Part shown: piece after piece, positions 29,401 to 41,000 of the stretch
Position numbering within the stretch: the stretch's first letter is position 1
Layout of the letters: each line of letters begins with the position of its first letter
Source of the DNA: Allacma fusca
Lineage: Eukaryota > Arthropoda > Collembola > Symphypleona > Sminthuridae
Assembly: GCA_947179485.1 (NCBI GenBank)
Contig: OX359248.1
Span: 55,376,386 to 55,440,385 of the forward strand
Reading direction: 5' to 3'
DNA: 64,000 nt
Position numbers and translations under genes: made by a program
The notes under the pieces: model-generated
What the model was told of the DNA's origin: nothing
Databases searched by the model: none
What the model saw: the letters and a program-made list of their open reading frames with translations, nothing else

Positions 29401-31661
29401 AGTTGGGTTTTTTTGAAGGGGACAAATTTACCACACTGTTTTTACTTACATTAATGTAATTATTGACATGTATTATTGCAATCACATTGTCTCATACAAA
29501 TTACTTTTCCCTCTTTGAAATCCTGGAGAAAATATTGGAAACTGTGTTTATTTATTTGAAATTTTTCTCCTAAAATAACCTAATCATTTTAAGCTAAATT
29601 GTGTACCTCATAAAAAATGCTCCTTGTAAAATACATTACTTCACCTCTGACTTTGTTATGATTTGTTAATCACAGATTAAGCCCAGAGTTGATCTTCCAG
29701 TTGGTAAAAACTTGAATGACCACGTTGCCGTTTTGATGCTAAATATTTTAGTGGATTCGGGCTCCTTAGTTTCTTACATGCCAGAGCGAGATTTTGGTAT
29801 CCAGACCTTCACCGACTACTTTTTCCAGGGAAAAGGTAAAGTTTACAAAGCCCAAATTCCTTAAAATAAGCACATTGCTTTTTTACTACAGTATAACCCC
29901 CAAAAATTATTCAAATATTGTATTTATTTATATTCAAAACGCCGAATTTATTTGTAACTGAGACTTTGCGCAGATAATTTTTTTTTCCTCTCTTTGAAAA
30001 ATCCTTTGCAAGAGTCTTGATACAGAGTTTACAGTACATTAGAAATTCCCTAAAACAAAGTGTAACCTCTTTTTGATGAGAAGTGGCATACTTAGTTTTT
30101 TTAGCATTATTATTGTTTTAAACATATTTCCCTAAAACATTTCGGTATCATGGAGAAAATATATTTTTCTGGAGCTATTTTGAGTGAGAAAACACTGAAT
30201 TTATGGAAAAATGAAGAACAAAATGTTTACTGGGGTCTCTTCTAGGCCCTCTTTCCACACCCCTTGGGATTGTTAACCACGCGTTTTTCTCCTCTTCGGA
30301 GGTTCGCAAAACCGGAATCGATTGGCCTGATGTCCAGGTATTTGCGTCCGTCGTTGGAAATTACGAAAACATAGCTGCCGATTTTGCCGCAACTTATGGT
30401 TTCAAAAAGGAATTGCTGGATAAATTCCTCGGACCAAATCTGGGAAATGATGGGATAATTTTCTTCCCTACTTTGGGTCGACCTTTGAGCCTTGGAGAAA
30501 TTACGCTTAGAGACAAAGATCCGCTGAGTCCACCCGTAATTGATCCTCATTATTTGGAACATCCTCAAGATGTCAAGGCTTTGGTTGAAGGGATGCAGTT
30601 CGTTGCAAAACTTCTGCAGACAAAAAGTTTTAAAAAATTGAATGCCAGATTTGGCAGTAATCCACTCCCGGGTTGTGAGAAACACAAATTTTTGAGCGAT
30701 GCGTACTGGGAATGTTACGTGCGCCACATTGGAATGACTTTATATCATCCCGTGGGAACTTGTAAAATGGGAAAAGTCTCGGATAAGAGAACTGTTGTGG
30801 ACTCTAAATTGAGGTAATTTCACAGCTTCTGTTATTTCACAATCCATTTGGTAGTGTAGTTTCTGTATTGAAGAACCACAAAAGAAAAGAAAAAAAATCC
30901 TCACAACAGCTGCACAGAAAATACATTAAAAACAGCTGCGAAGGGAATTCTTACAATAATATTGTTTTTTATTTTGCAATTCTTAGAAACATTCTAAGAG
31001 CAATATTTTTTGACAATCAACCTTTAGCGCAACTTTAATTTAGTCCTTACAGAGCGCATAAATTATGGGTAAAAATAACTTTAATGACAAGCGATTACAC
31101 CCTTCACAGGTCGCGGTAAAATATTTAGCTTTAAATGCTTTCTCATATTTCGGCGTCTGAACCCCCGAAGTTATAGCAAAACTATAATTTTTAATGAGCA
31201 AAACAATTTTATTTTTGCTAATGAAAATGAATGTGTGAAAAACATATTCAGTTAAATTAAGCGGTATTTAAAGAACTACCAAGATATCATTGGCTAAATT
31301 CTGAAAAGTACCATCTTCATATCAGAACCTATGCTTTTTAAATGGGTTCGCAAATGAAAATGGTACTTTTTAGAATTTAGCCAACGATATACTTTAGTGG
31401 AAAAATGTCTGAAAATGATGTTTTGTGCACAAATTAATTAATTTTTCCAGGGTATTAAAGACAGTTGGGCTGAGAGTGGCCGATAATTCCATACAGCCCG
31501 CACTTGTCAACGCAAATACGAACGCACCGGCTATAATGATTGGAGAGAAGGCTGCAGATACCATTCGGGATTTTTGGTTTCAACAGTACGAAGTCTGCGA
31601 CAGAACTGAGCGTTTAAAATATGGTCGGGAAAATAAATGCTTTTATTTACGTCTTGCTTAA
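26478..31661 (+). CDS. GMC-family FAD oxidoreductase, complete (9 exons)
   Basis: FAD-dependent alcohol/sugar oxidoreductase of the glucose dehydrogenase-like group, probably secreted or membrane-anchored. Exons: 26478-26628, 27225-27424, 27881-28067, 28406-28543, 28759-28880, 29117-29287, 29676-29835, 30246-30813, 31451-31661. All borders are GT-AG and phases match, giving 635 codons plus stop, normal for the family. A hydrophobic leader (residues about 5-22) is followed by the FAD-binding GGGSAG at 52-57 and acidic E74, GMC signature 1 RGKILGGSS (123-131), GMC signature 2 [17 protein letters not shown] (299-315), catalytic H544 in [11 protein letters not shown] and the Asn partner in NTNAP (about 588-592). 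No key residue is missing. The start was chosen for its AAAATGG context and leader; an in-frame ATG at 26385 is possible. Substrate cannot be read from sequence; eclosion, ecdysone oxidase-like or glucose dehydrogenase roles are all known in the family. Confidence 0.94.
27511..27733. mobile_element. Pogo/Tigger-like MITE in GMC intron 2
   Basis: The left end TACAGTAAACTCTCGTTATA and the right end TTATAACGAGAGTACA form an inverted pair sharing a perfect 13-bp core (ACTCTCGTTATAA). The body is AT-rich with no coding frame. The CAGT...CTCGTTATAA end resembles Tc1/mariner-pogo terminal repeats. It lies wholly inside intron 2 of the GMC gene. Outer bases have decayed, so the TA duplication is uncertain. 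Confidence 0.55.
31282..31393. repeat. Long near-perfect hairpin in GMC intron 8
   Basis: Arms 31282-31320 and 31354-31393 are inverted copies of roughly 38 bases differing at a few positions, sharing the core TTGGCTAAATTCT. The loop region can extend the stem through GAACC/GGTTC. The structure lies between the last two coding exons. It could be a short fold-back MITE or a hairpin RNA precursor; the sequence alone cannot tell. Confidence 0.75.
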
Positions 31662-31792
31662 TTTTTCAGTAGCCTTTTATCACTGGCAAATCAATTTAAA
31701 GGGGTAATTTTTAAAACTATTGCATGTTCAATTTTAAAAAATATACAGTAATTAACAATGAAAAAAAGCTTAAATTGTTGCTCAACCGTTGC

Positions 31793-31798
31793 AATAAA
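31793..31798 (+). terminator. Candidate poly(A) signal of the GMC gene
   Basis: AATAAA about 130 bases after the stop. A second AATAAA lies at 31922-31927, and another overlaps the end of the coding region near 31630. Which one is used cannot be seen. Confidence 0.45.
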
Positions 31799-33019
31799 TG
31801 ACTAGTGTATTAAATGCAATGAATGTTTTAATCCCTTTTCTTGCTTGTAACCTCACTTTGCGCAAATTTAAGTTAAATAATTAAAACCTCTTGATAAATA
31901 CAGAGAAATATATGCAATGTCAATAAATACTGAAATATTTTTTCAATTAAAATTTTGTTGGATTTTTTAATGCAATTGATTACCAGGCTAACTCTTTGAA
32001 TTACATTCAAAGTTTCATTTTATAATATTTTACTTTTTTTCGAAAGACACTTAAACAGTGTATTCTAGTTATTTCAATCTCTCTTGTAATAAGTTCATTA
32101 CACTTCGAAAACCAATGTCTGGATTCAGTTCATATTTTGCAAAGCATTTCACAAAATTTTCATTGGCTGCCATCGTATTTTTTTCAAAATCGTGCGTCAG
32201 TATACATATGTAGAAGTCAAATTTTGATCTGAAAAATTCAGAAACCCTCATAGATTTTGAGTGTACTTTACATGCGTGTTCAGGCGTTGCTCTGTGTAAT
32301 AGAAAAATCTTTGCATGTAAACACAAGCATGTTAAATAAACAGATTTCTCTGGATACACACAATTTCCTGGATGATTTCAAACAAATAAATAATTTTGCT
32401 ATAATAACATTTTCTGAAGAAGGAAACAATATATTATGGTGCAGTTTTAACTTTCTGGTGGAATTTATTTTTCATTTTCGAGCACTCAATTCGACAGCTT
32501 AAATTTCTTGCAAAACTTTGATAACAACTTCCACATCTCTTTTTTTGGAAAGTTGCTTTATCTTCTCTCTGTCACATTTTTAATTTTTTGCAAAACAACT
32601 TTTCTGGCCTTAAAAAGCAACTACCTCTGCTATCACTCGAGGGTAAAAAAATGCTTTTGCATGTGACTTTTAAACGAAAGGTCCAATTGTAAATTTTAAG
32701 GGATTAAAGTCGATTGGAGACTTTAAATAATGTGCGTGAATATTTTCGTCTCACCTGAAGGGGTTCTAGAGTTATTGGCATATATCAACAATTTTTTGGC
32801 ATCGTTGCTATCTAAGAGCTATCATAGCTAACATTTAATTAGCATTGCACAAATTCTAAGGGTGTTCTTCACTAGCGATTTCCTTAAAATTTGGCACAAA
32901 TGTCCCTTAATACTATGTAAATCTATGTCCAAAAGGGCTTGTTGCGCAAACAAAGGGTTCACACTGTAGAAATGAATTTGGGTTAACGTAGGCCTATTGG
33001 TTACCGCAGTTAGCGTAAG

Positions 33020-33145
33020 ATTATTGAAACATTGATCATTTGAAGCAAAAAATAATAATAGTAGGATTCTTTGAAACATTAATCTTTTGAAACAAAAAAT
33101 AATAATGATCACATTATTTGAAACATTGATCTTTTCAAACAAAAA
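33020..33145. repeat. Three short tandem-like units
   Basis: The phrase GAAACATTGATC (or ATTAATC) with TTTTGAAACAAAAAATAATAA recurs three times with spacing of about 45-55 bases. This is a degenerate local tandem repeat with no coding potential. Confidence 0.55.
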
Positions 33146-34535
33146 AATTATAATAAAGTTAACGAATAAATCGGCTAAAAAGTTACCTGCACCAGATTAT
33201 CACAGATTGCGTAATATTCGCAGAAGGCAAAGAAAAACATATTACAAAAACGTGTGAGAAAAAGTTCTTTATTAAATCATGTGTGATCGCGTTGCTTTTT
33301 CAATAAATAATTTCATGGTTCCTGCATATTTTTGTACTATAAAATAATTATTGTACCATAACTTGTTTATTACTTTTAAGGGCTAAAAAGCAACTTTACT
33401 TTTAAGCTTTTTTGCTGCTAAATTTATTCTAAGATTCTTCTGGAAGATTTAACCATATGAAAATTTTCCACAACAGCCCCAAAAATGTTTATAAATCTTT
33501 GAAAATATTTTTCTGGGATAATGTCATTTAAGATTTACTGTCGTTTGTTATTTGTGTATATCATTTTCACTAAAAAATACAGACAAATAGTAGGAGCATT
33601 CCTTCTATTGGGGAAAATATTTGCAAAATTTACTTCTACTATAGTTTTTATGAAATAATAGATTTCTGTAAATACGGCAGAAGAATTCCCGAAAATATTG
33701 TCACTTACCCCAAATTTGTTTTCCCCCTGAAAACAATATCTCACCAGTGTAAAACTTTACTACTTTTGCAGTCTTTCCTAAGAAAATTCGATGCAATTTA
33801 CCAATTTAGGACTGAACTTGTAAACCACAGTTATGCGAATTCGTGAGAATCCTTGAGTGGTTTGAAAGTTACACAAACTTACCTAATCTATACTGATATA
33901 ACAGACTATTGCATAACTTTTCAACAGTTTAAACATGAAAGATGGAGATATTTTCCAGGTCGACGGGAAAAGGGTATACTCTTTATAACGTCACCCTTAA
34001 AGGAATCAAAACTGGACTCCACTTAACAGGCACGCAGTTACATTATTATAAGTGAAGTGTTCAAACTTCGGGTAATACGAAAGTTTTTTTTGCCCTTGTT
34101 GAGAAAATTTTGTATTGAAGCTATCTCGAATAGAAATAGCACACTGTTTATTCCTTTGTAGTTTCTGTATTTGTTCCGAGGTTTTAGACACCACGTTACG
34201 AAATTAATTTGAATACAACTTTCAAACTTCCTGGAGATCTTCCGTGGATAATTCCACAGACTCGTTTGATTATTATATAAAGCATTTAGTGGGTGCAACT
34301 AATCCTTTATATCCCTGCGGGTTCGGAAAAATTTATTTTGGAAATCGCTTTTGCTGCTTTTAAGGGTTCATTTTTAAAGATATCTTATACGCGCTATATG
34401 CATGGCCCAGTTAATAATAATTTTCCTACAAGCATCATCATAACCTTAGGACATAATTTCCCCTTATTTCCCTATTATAATATATACAAAGTATAGATTA
34501 CGGCAACTAATAGCTGGAACTTACGAATATTTACA

Positions 34536-34760
34536 GAAAGAGGTACACTCTCCAATTGTGTGACAGGTGGACATCACCCGCATCTCATGACTCATGACTC
34601 CCTTACAACCTAATCTTGACCATGACTCTATTCTAATATATACATATATGTGATAATATGTATTTATCAACTTCCAAAATATCCATGTAAAAAGGTACAC
34701 TCTCCAAATAAAATCCAAGTAAAAATTATGTGACGGACGAACTCCACCCGCGTCCTATTT
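34536..34760. repeat. Two diverged direct blocks
   Basis: AGGTACACTCTCCAA occurs at about 34541 and again at about 34693. Each is followed within 50 bases by GTGTGACAGG or ATGTGACGG and then CACCCGC. The blocks are 152 bases apart and differ by small insertions. They may be two ends or copies of one old MITE of the TACACTCTC type. Confidence 0.45.
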
Positions 34761-34944
34761 ATAGTATAAATATAGATATCCAGATGCCACTAAATGTATT
34801 GAAATCATGTAAATTAACAATGAATTGTAAGCCTAAAATCCCAAATTAAAGATATGTATACAGTGCAGGGTATACGTGGGAAATCTTTTAAAGTACTTAA
34901 TAAGAAATTAGTATTCCATTGCGTATTTATTATTATATTTTAAG

Positions 34945-34950
34945 TTTATT
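34945..34950 (-). terminator. Candidate poly(A) signal of the chitinase-like gene
   Basis: TTTATT on the plus strand (AATAAA on the coding strand) about 87 bases beyond the stop codon; another lies at 34926-34931. Confidence 0.45.
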
Positions 34951-35036
34951 TCAATTTGATGTAGTTGCTAAGAAATTTTAATTCCATCGATATTCCAATT
35001 TATGGAAATATATTTTAATTTTGAATAGGATTTTAC

Positions 35037-38000
35037 TTAATTAGGACCTGGCCAGCCCCCTTTTTCATTTCGATAATAATCCATTCGGTCTTTTATAGCT
35101 GTAGCAATCGGACAGCTGTACCAATCTTTGCATAAGTTTTTGCAATCGTCCATATCAATCGACCAGATCATTATTCCTCCTAATTTTTCTTCATACGCGA
35201 AATCCACCTAAAATTTGAAAAAATAATATAAATGAGATTTTGTCAAATATTTATACGTCAATTTATATCAATATTTCTATATAAAAAATATTTAAAGCTA
35301 TGTTGACCTAAATTTAGTGTATTTTTGCTAATTGAGAAAACCTATTAAAAAAATTCTCAGCTTGGTGGCGCACACGTAGCATACCATTTAAAAAATAATT
35401 ATTTTGTAACGCTTCTATTCTTTTTTAATTTTACCTTCTTCTCAATGCTTTCAGGATTGTCGTATCCGATCCATAACGTGTCATTAAATGTAAAAGGCAC
35501 TTCAGCATCTTCGTCATAATGTATCTCAAAGTTGGATCTGGACATCGGAATTTGATGGCAAATCTACAAACAATGGGTTCGAAAAACTTATCAACAACCA
35601 CATTTTAAAAATTGTCTCTGCAGCGACATAAAAACACCATAAAATCTCAGTTACTAAAATGAAATGTTCTATACCCTTTGAAATTTAGCATCATCAACTC
35701 TATTTTGAAATTACAAAAATATTTTGTCAACTGAGATTTTAATAATGTGTGTTTTAGATTAATAATGTGTGTGTTTTTTGGAAATGTCCGGGTTGCTAGT
35801 AAACAGGTTTACTAAGAATAAGGAAAGAAATTGTTTGATTTGTTTTTGTGCTTGTATAATATACTATTTTTGAGAATTGATTGATTTTTTTGAACTTTGT
35901 CCATACCCCTGCGTAAGATATTGTGCCTTCAGTTGCCATAAAAGGTTCTGCTACTCCAGGTCCGGCGGCAACGTCCCATATTTTATGCTCCGATCTTTTG
36001 GTAAGTGTATATGTTTTCCCGTAAGTTCCTACGCCTGTAAAATTAGCAAAATAAATATGTCTTGTGATAAATTGGAAAATTTTTGCAAGTAATTTTACTC
36101 CAATATTGCTGATAAATCTAATTACATGTAACAAATATTATCAAAGGAAAACTAAGAATAAATTATACTATACCTAATACCAATTTGCTTCGATTGGCAC
36201 CTAGGTCTACAAAGTTTTGAATGATTTCTTCCTGTTTGATCAAAAAATTTCAAATTAAATCCCGAAATCGCAACATCTAAAGTTCCAAAATAATTAAACT
36301 TTTCAAATTTTAGGACGTTTTAATCCTGAGTCTTTAATTTAGTTTATTATTATCAGGATCTCTTATAAAAATCAGATTTTGATGTTGTTTAAGAGTGTTC
36401 TAGCAGTGAGAGGCGAATTTGCTTCGAATTTGATATTTGTTTTCATAATACGAAATCACGCTTCAAACATCTTCTGAAAATACGGGGGGAATATTTCCCA
36501 TAAAATGTATTGGTCTTAATTTAGTATACCATGATAATTTTTACAAAGTACCAGATTTAGTCCGTCAACTTCGGGCCCTTCATTTCTTGACTGACGTAAG
36601 GGAGCATGGTGGCCTAGTCTTTTAGCGTAATCTGACCACATTCCATACATTCGTAGATCGTATGACATTAGATGCCAGTAGTCTAAAACCCTGTTTAAAA
36701 ATTTCAAATCACTCTTAATATTTTCAAACATACTCAAACCTGTACATCTGCCCCGCAAAGAATTGTTTGTATGATATTGAATGTAACATTCAAATTTCAT
36801 TGTCGAATTTAATTTTTTTTCTTGACCAAAATCTAGGATTCAATTTTACAGATAATAGTTTACTTTCATACAAAATCCGACAAACTAAAATTTACTTGTC
36901 CATTTCGTCAACTTCATAAGATTGATTGACTTTATGCGCCCCACATCCCACGGCAGCAGTAAGGAAATAATCCTTGCCCATTTCCTGCGAGGCTTTGTCC
37001 AAGGCAGATCTCATGTCCTGGAATAAAATGAATCAATTTCCCTTTAATTTGCGTCAGCTGCTTGGTCTAAGTTTTACGATTTGAGGAAATACAGGAAAAT
37101 TTGTTTCTACCTCTTATTTACAACTTAGATCTAGAGAACTTGAAATGCGCAAATATTTTGACTAGACTAATCTCTTGTTAGGGGGTTATTAATTCCTTGA
37201 GATGTTCCTTAATTTTTGGTTTCGGTAAAATACAATATGTTAGTGACTTAGCACGTAGTTTTGATCATAAAAGATTTTTTTAAACCTAAATGTTCGAGTT
37301 ATCATTGATTTTGTCGAAGAAAGCGACTTACATTCGTATTCCTCATAATTTAGCGTAAAACAACGACTCTTATAAAAATAATACTTCGGAACCAATATAA
37401 ATAAATGCTATGCTTCGCTAATAGATAATTGCATTGTCATTTTCGAGCCATTAAAGCCGAGATATTGTTTTACATCTCAACAAACTCGGCAATAGACCTC
37501 CGTTCGGGTCAAGTATTTTGAGGAGCCGAACTTGAACTTGACCTGCACTTGAACTTTCAAGTAGTTATTTGTCAGTACCCGAACTTGGCGTTTCGGGTCC
37601 CTGGAATTACTTATCATACCAAGTCATATCTTGCAAGTAATCTTTCCTAAACCCGAACTTGATCTGATACTTGAATGTCGGGTCCATAAATCTTGAGAAC
37701 CGAACTTGGAATTGACTTGAACCCGAACTTGGATTTCGAGTAATTACTTGAACCTTGCATCTTTGTAGTATGAAGTCGCAAAACCATTCCAACGGGCAGA
37801 GCTAAGATTTTCAATTTCCGTCGTCGTTATTAAATTCAGATTCGGGTTCACTCATGGTTTTTTCCTAGTGTTAGTCTCACCGGACAATTTACTTCAACAG
37901 TTTTTCAAAAATGATGAAAAATTATAAGAATAGTTTTAAGCACGACGATTTACAGAATACACAACAGTCACTTCAAATGAAAGTGAGCTCCAGCTTCTGT

Positions 38001-41000
38001 GCATATCTCTGCAGGCATGGTTTCTAGTAGGGATGCCAATGGTCTGGTCCGGACCATTTATAATGGTGCGTTATTGGTCTGGTCCGAACCATTTATAATG
38101 GTGCGTTATTGGTCTGGTCTGGTCCGGTCTGGTCCCAGATTTGTATGGTCTGGTTCGGTCTGATTCAACACTTGGACCACACCAGATACAATTGGTCCAG
38201 CTTCAGGACCAGACCAGGCCTGACCACAGGACCATGGTCTCAAACGTACGCAAAATAAAAATTTGTGAGTTAACGAAATTCCATGGAACAAATTAAAACT
38301 GACATTTCTGGGGATAAAAGTAGAATTTGACGGAATAAAATGTGATTATTTAATTGCTCTCAATGGTTTTCTGGACCATGGTCCGGAGCATGGTCTTTGG
38401 TCATGTCTGGTCCGAACGACTGGATCAGACCAGACCATTGGCATCACAAGTTTCTAGAATGCGTGTTGCAGAAGTGAGATCAACCGAGGGAGAAGAACGC
38501 ACAAAGGAATCAAACGATGGAACTAAGATACTTGAATCGGTACTTGAAAGTCCAAGTTCGGGTTCAAGTAAAATCCATGCCCAGACCCGAACTTGAACTT
38601 GATCCTTAGTTCAAGTCAATTCTGTGGGCTTGCACTTGGACCAGAACCGACTTGAAGTTCCAAGTTCGGATCCAGCAAATACTTGAACTTGACCCGATTC
38701 AACCAAGTAGAAACGCTCATGATCCCGAACTTGATCCGAACTTAACCTGACTTGATACTTGTCAAGTACTACTTGAACTTGAGCGCAGCTCTGCTCGGTA
38801 ACATGCTATTCATAGTTTACTGGAAATTTTTATTTGGTCAGAGGTTTTTAAAATTCCACCAGCCCCCGAACTTATTAACCCAAAAACATTTAAGTACCTG
38901 GAAATAATTCACAAATACTTTTACAAACACATAATGAACGTAGTTCGTCCAATTTCTGTACTACCATATCTATCCAAGGTTTTTGAATCCATTATTGCTG
39001 ATAGAATCATGGATATTATGGAAAGTAATAAACTCCTTTCTAAGATTCAATTTGGATTCCGGAAAAGAAAATCAACATTACATGCCCTAATTGAAATAAC
39101 ACAACGCATTTACAATGCATTGGAAAATAATCAGCTAGTTGCGGGGTTTATCGTGGATTTAAAGAAAGCCTTTGACAGTGTAAAATACACTAAACTGATT
39201 GACAAACTAATTACCAAATACAGACTTCCCACATACCTAATACAAATAATCTGTAGTTACCTATCTGGTAGACACGTCTGTGTAAAACTTGGACAGTTTA
39301 TATCTAAACCATATCCATTAAATGGAGGTGTACCCCAAGGTAGTGTACTGGGCCCTGTACTATTTATTATATTTTTCAATGATGTTTGTGACCTTATTAA
39401 TAACTCCGCAGTGTATGCCGATGACATTGGATCAATTTTTCCGGAATCTAGCCCACAGCTATTGAAACAAAGTCTTGAAAGCACATTACATCTAATCAAT
39501 GACTGGTGCAACACTAACGACATGAATATTAACTTTACAAAAACAGTTTTTATGGAATTTTATAAACCCTACTCTAAAAAACGTGCCACACTATCCTCAA
39601 TTCAATGTGGAAATCAAAATGTCAATAAAGTCAATGATTTTAAATACTTAGGGATAGTATTAGATTCTAACCTTACGTTTGATCTACACTGTACTAGTGT
39701 ACATAAGAAGATATCCTTCAAATGTGCTTAGTTAGTGAAATATAAAAAAATCATTAAAGATAAGCTTATTAAAATTGTTTTTAAGTCCTTAGTTTTCTCA
39801 CATATTGACTATGCCCTCCCTGTATGGGGTTCAGTCTCTGATATACATACAAACAAATTACAAAAAACAATTGACCATTTCCTGAAATGTATTCTTCTGA
39901 AAGGGTATAGCTTCAATTTTATAAATCCTAAACAACAATACCTGTTAAGATCTAATCATAGAAAAAAGGTAAACTAGGATAAAAATAAAATGTATGAATC
40001 TTTCAGCATTCTAACTATCCCTGAAAGATATATGTATATCACTGCCTCAATGACACATACCCTTCTGAAGCAACCTGAGAAACTACACTGCCTAGTTGAA
40101 ATACTGAGACCCTTAACAGAAAGGGAATCACGACATAAACACTTCCTGCAAGTTCAGCGCAAATCCTTTTTCCATCACAATTCTTACCAGTATAGAGCAG
40201 CTATACTGTGGAATAGTCTGCCTTTGGCAGTTCACAACAAAAATCGTATTCTTGATTTTCAGTATGAACTCAATAAATGGTTAATAAGTAAGCGCTCGAA
40301 TAAGTCTGGATGTTACTTCATATACAATTTTAACTAACACTGTAATATTATTAAATTAATTGTAATGTGCATATTAATTATGTGACTAAATTCTGTGTAT
40401 GTATATATATTAAAATATATTATATTATATTGTCTATCTCTGGAAATCAGTGCTTGCACTGAGTAGGTTTGACAATTCAATAAAGCCATTACATTACATT
40501 ACATTCGTAATCAACAATGCTTCCTCCAATTCCAACACGCTGTAACTGGCACCAGCAAAAACTAGTACTTTGAAAACTTACCTGTAGCAATATTGGAAAA
40601 TTAGCCTTGTCATAATCTTCTCCAGGAGAATCAAAACGGTCTTCGCCCGGATATTCCCAGTCCATGTCAATCCCGTCAAACCCATAAGTTTTGCAAAATG
40701 AAACTGCACTATTGGCAAAATTGATTCTCTTTTCATGGTCGTCTGCAACCTTAGAAAATTTGGCCGCCCCTTCGTTCCATCCACCCACGGCAAGCAGAAC
40801 TTTTAAATGTGGGTAGTGCTCATTCCTCCAGTCTAACACTGCCCAGTAGTTCCCTGTAAATACGTAAAATATTAGGGTGAAACCAAGGATTTGATATAAT
40901 CTGATCTATAACCTCATTTTGGAGGTTACCCCCAATTTGGGCTAATATATATAGAAACTTGACTTGAAAAAATTGCAATTACTGCACTGTTAATTTCCCT

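Larger units (their letters stand above)
31662..35036. other. Convergent intergenic spacer, no gene
   Basis: Lies between the 3' ends of the GMC gene (plus) and the chitinase-like gene (minus). It is AT-rich with three closely related TTGAAACATTGATCTTTTGAA-like units around 33020-33140 that also include AAAAAATAATAATA. Two related blocks starting AGGTACACTCTCCAA lie at about 34541 and 34693. No protein domain or RNA gene was recognised. Confidence 0.6.
37018..40581 (-). other. Chitinase intron 5, filled by transposons
   Basis: Phase-0 intron between the catalytic-box exon (donor GTAAGT) and the next exon (acceptor TTATTCCAG). Nearly all of its central 3 kb is accounted for by two nested MITEs (37493-38793) and a LINE remnant (about 38930-40505). 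Confidence 0.8.

Noticed and set aside
30242-30727. 161-codon open frame on the minus strand
   Set aside because: Exactly antisense to the largest GMC exon, whose plus-strand reading has family motifs and proper splice sites; the minus reading is a shadow.
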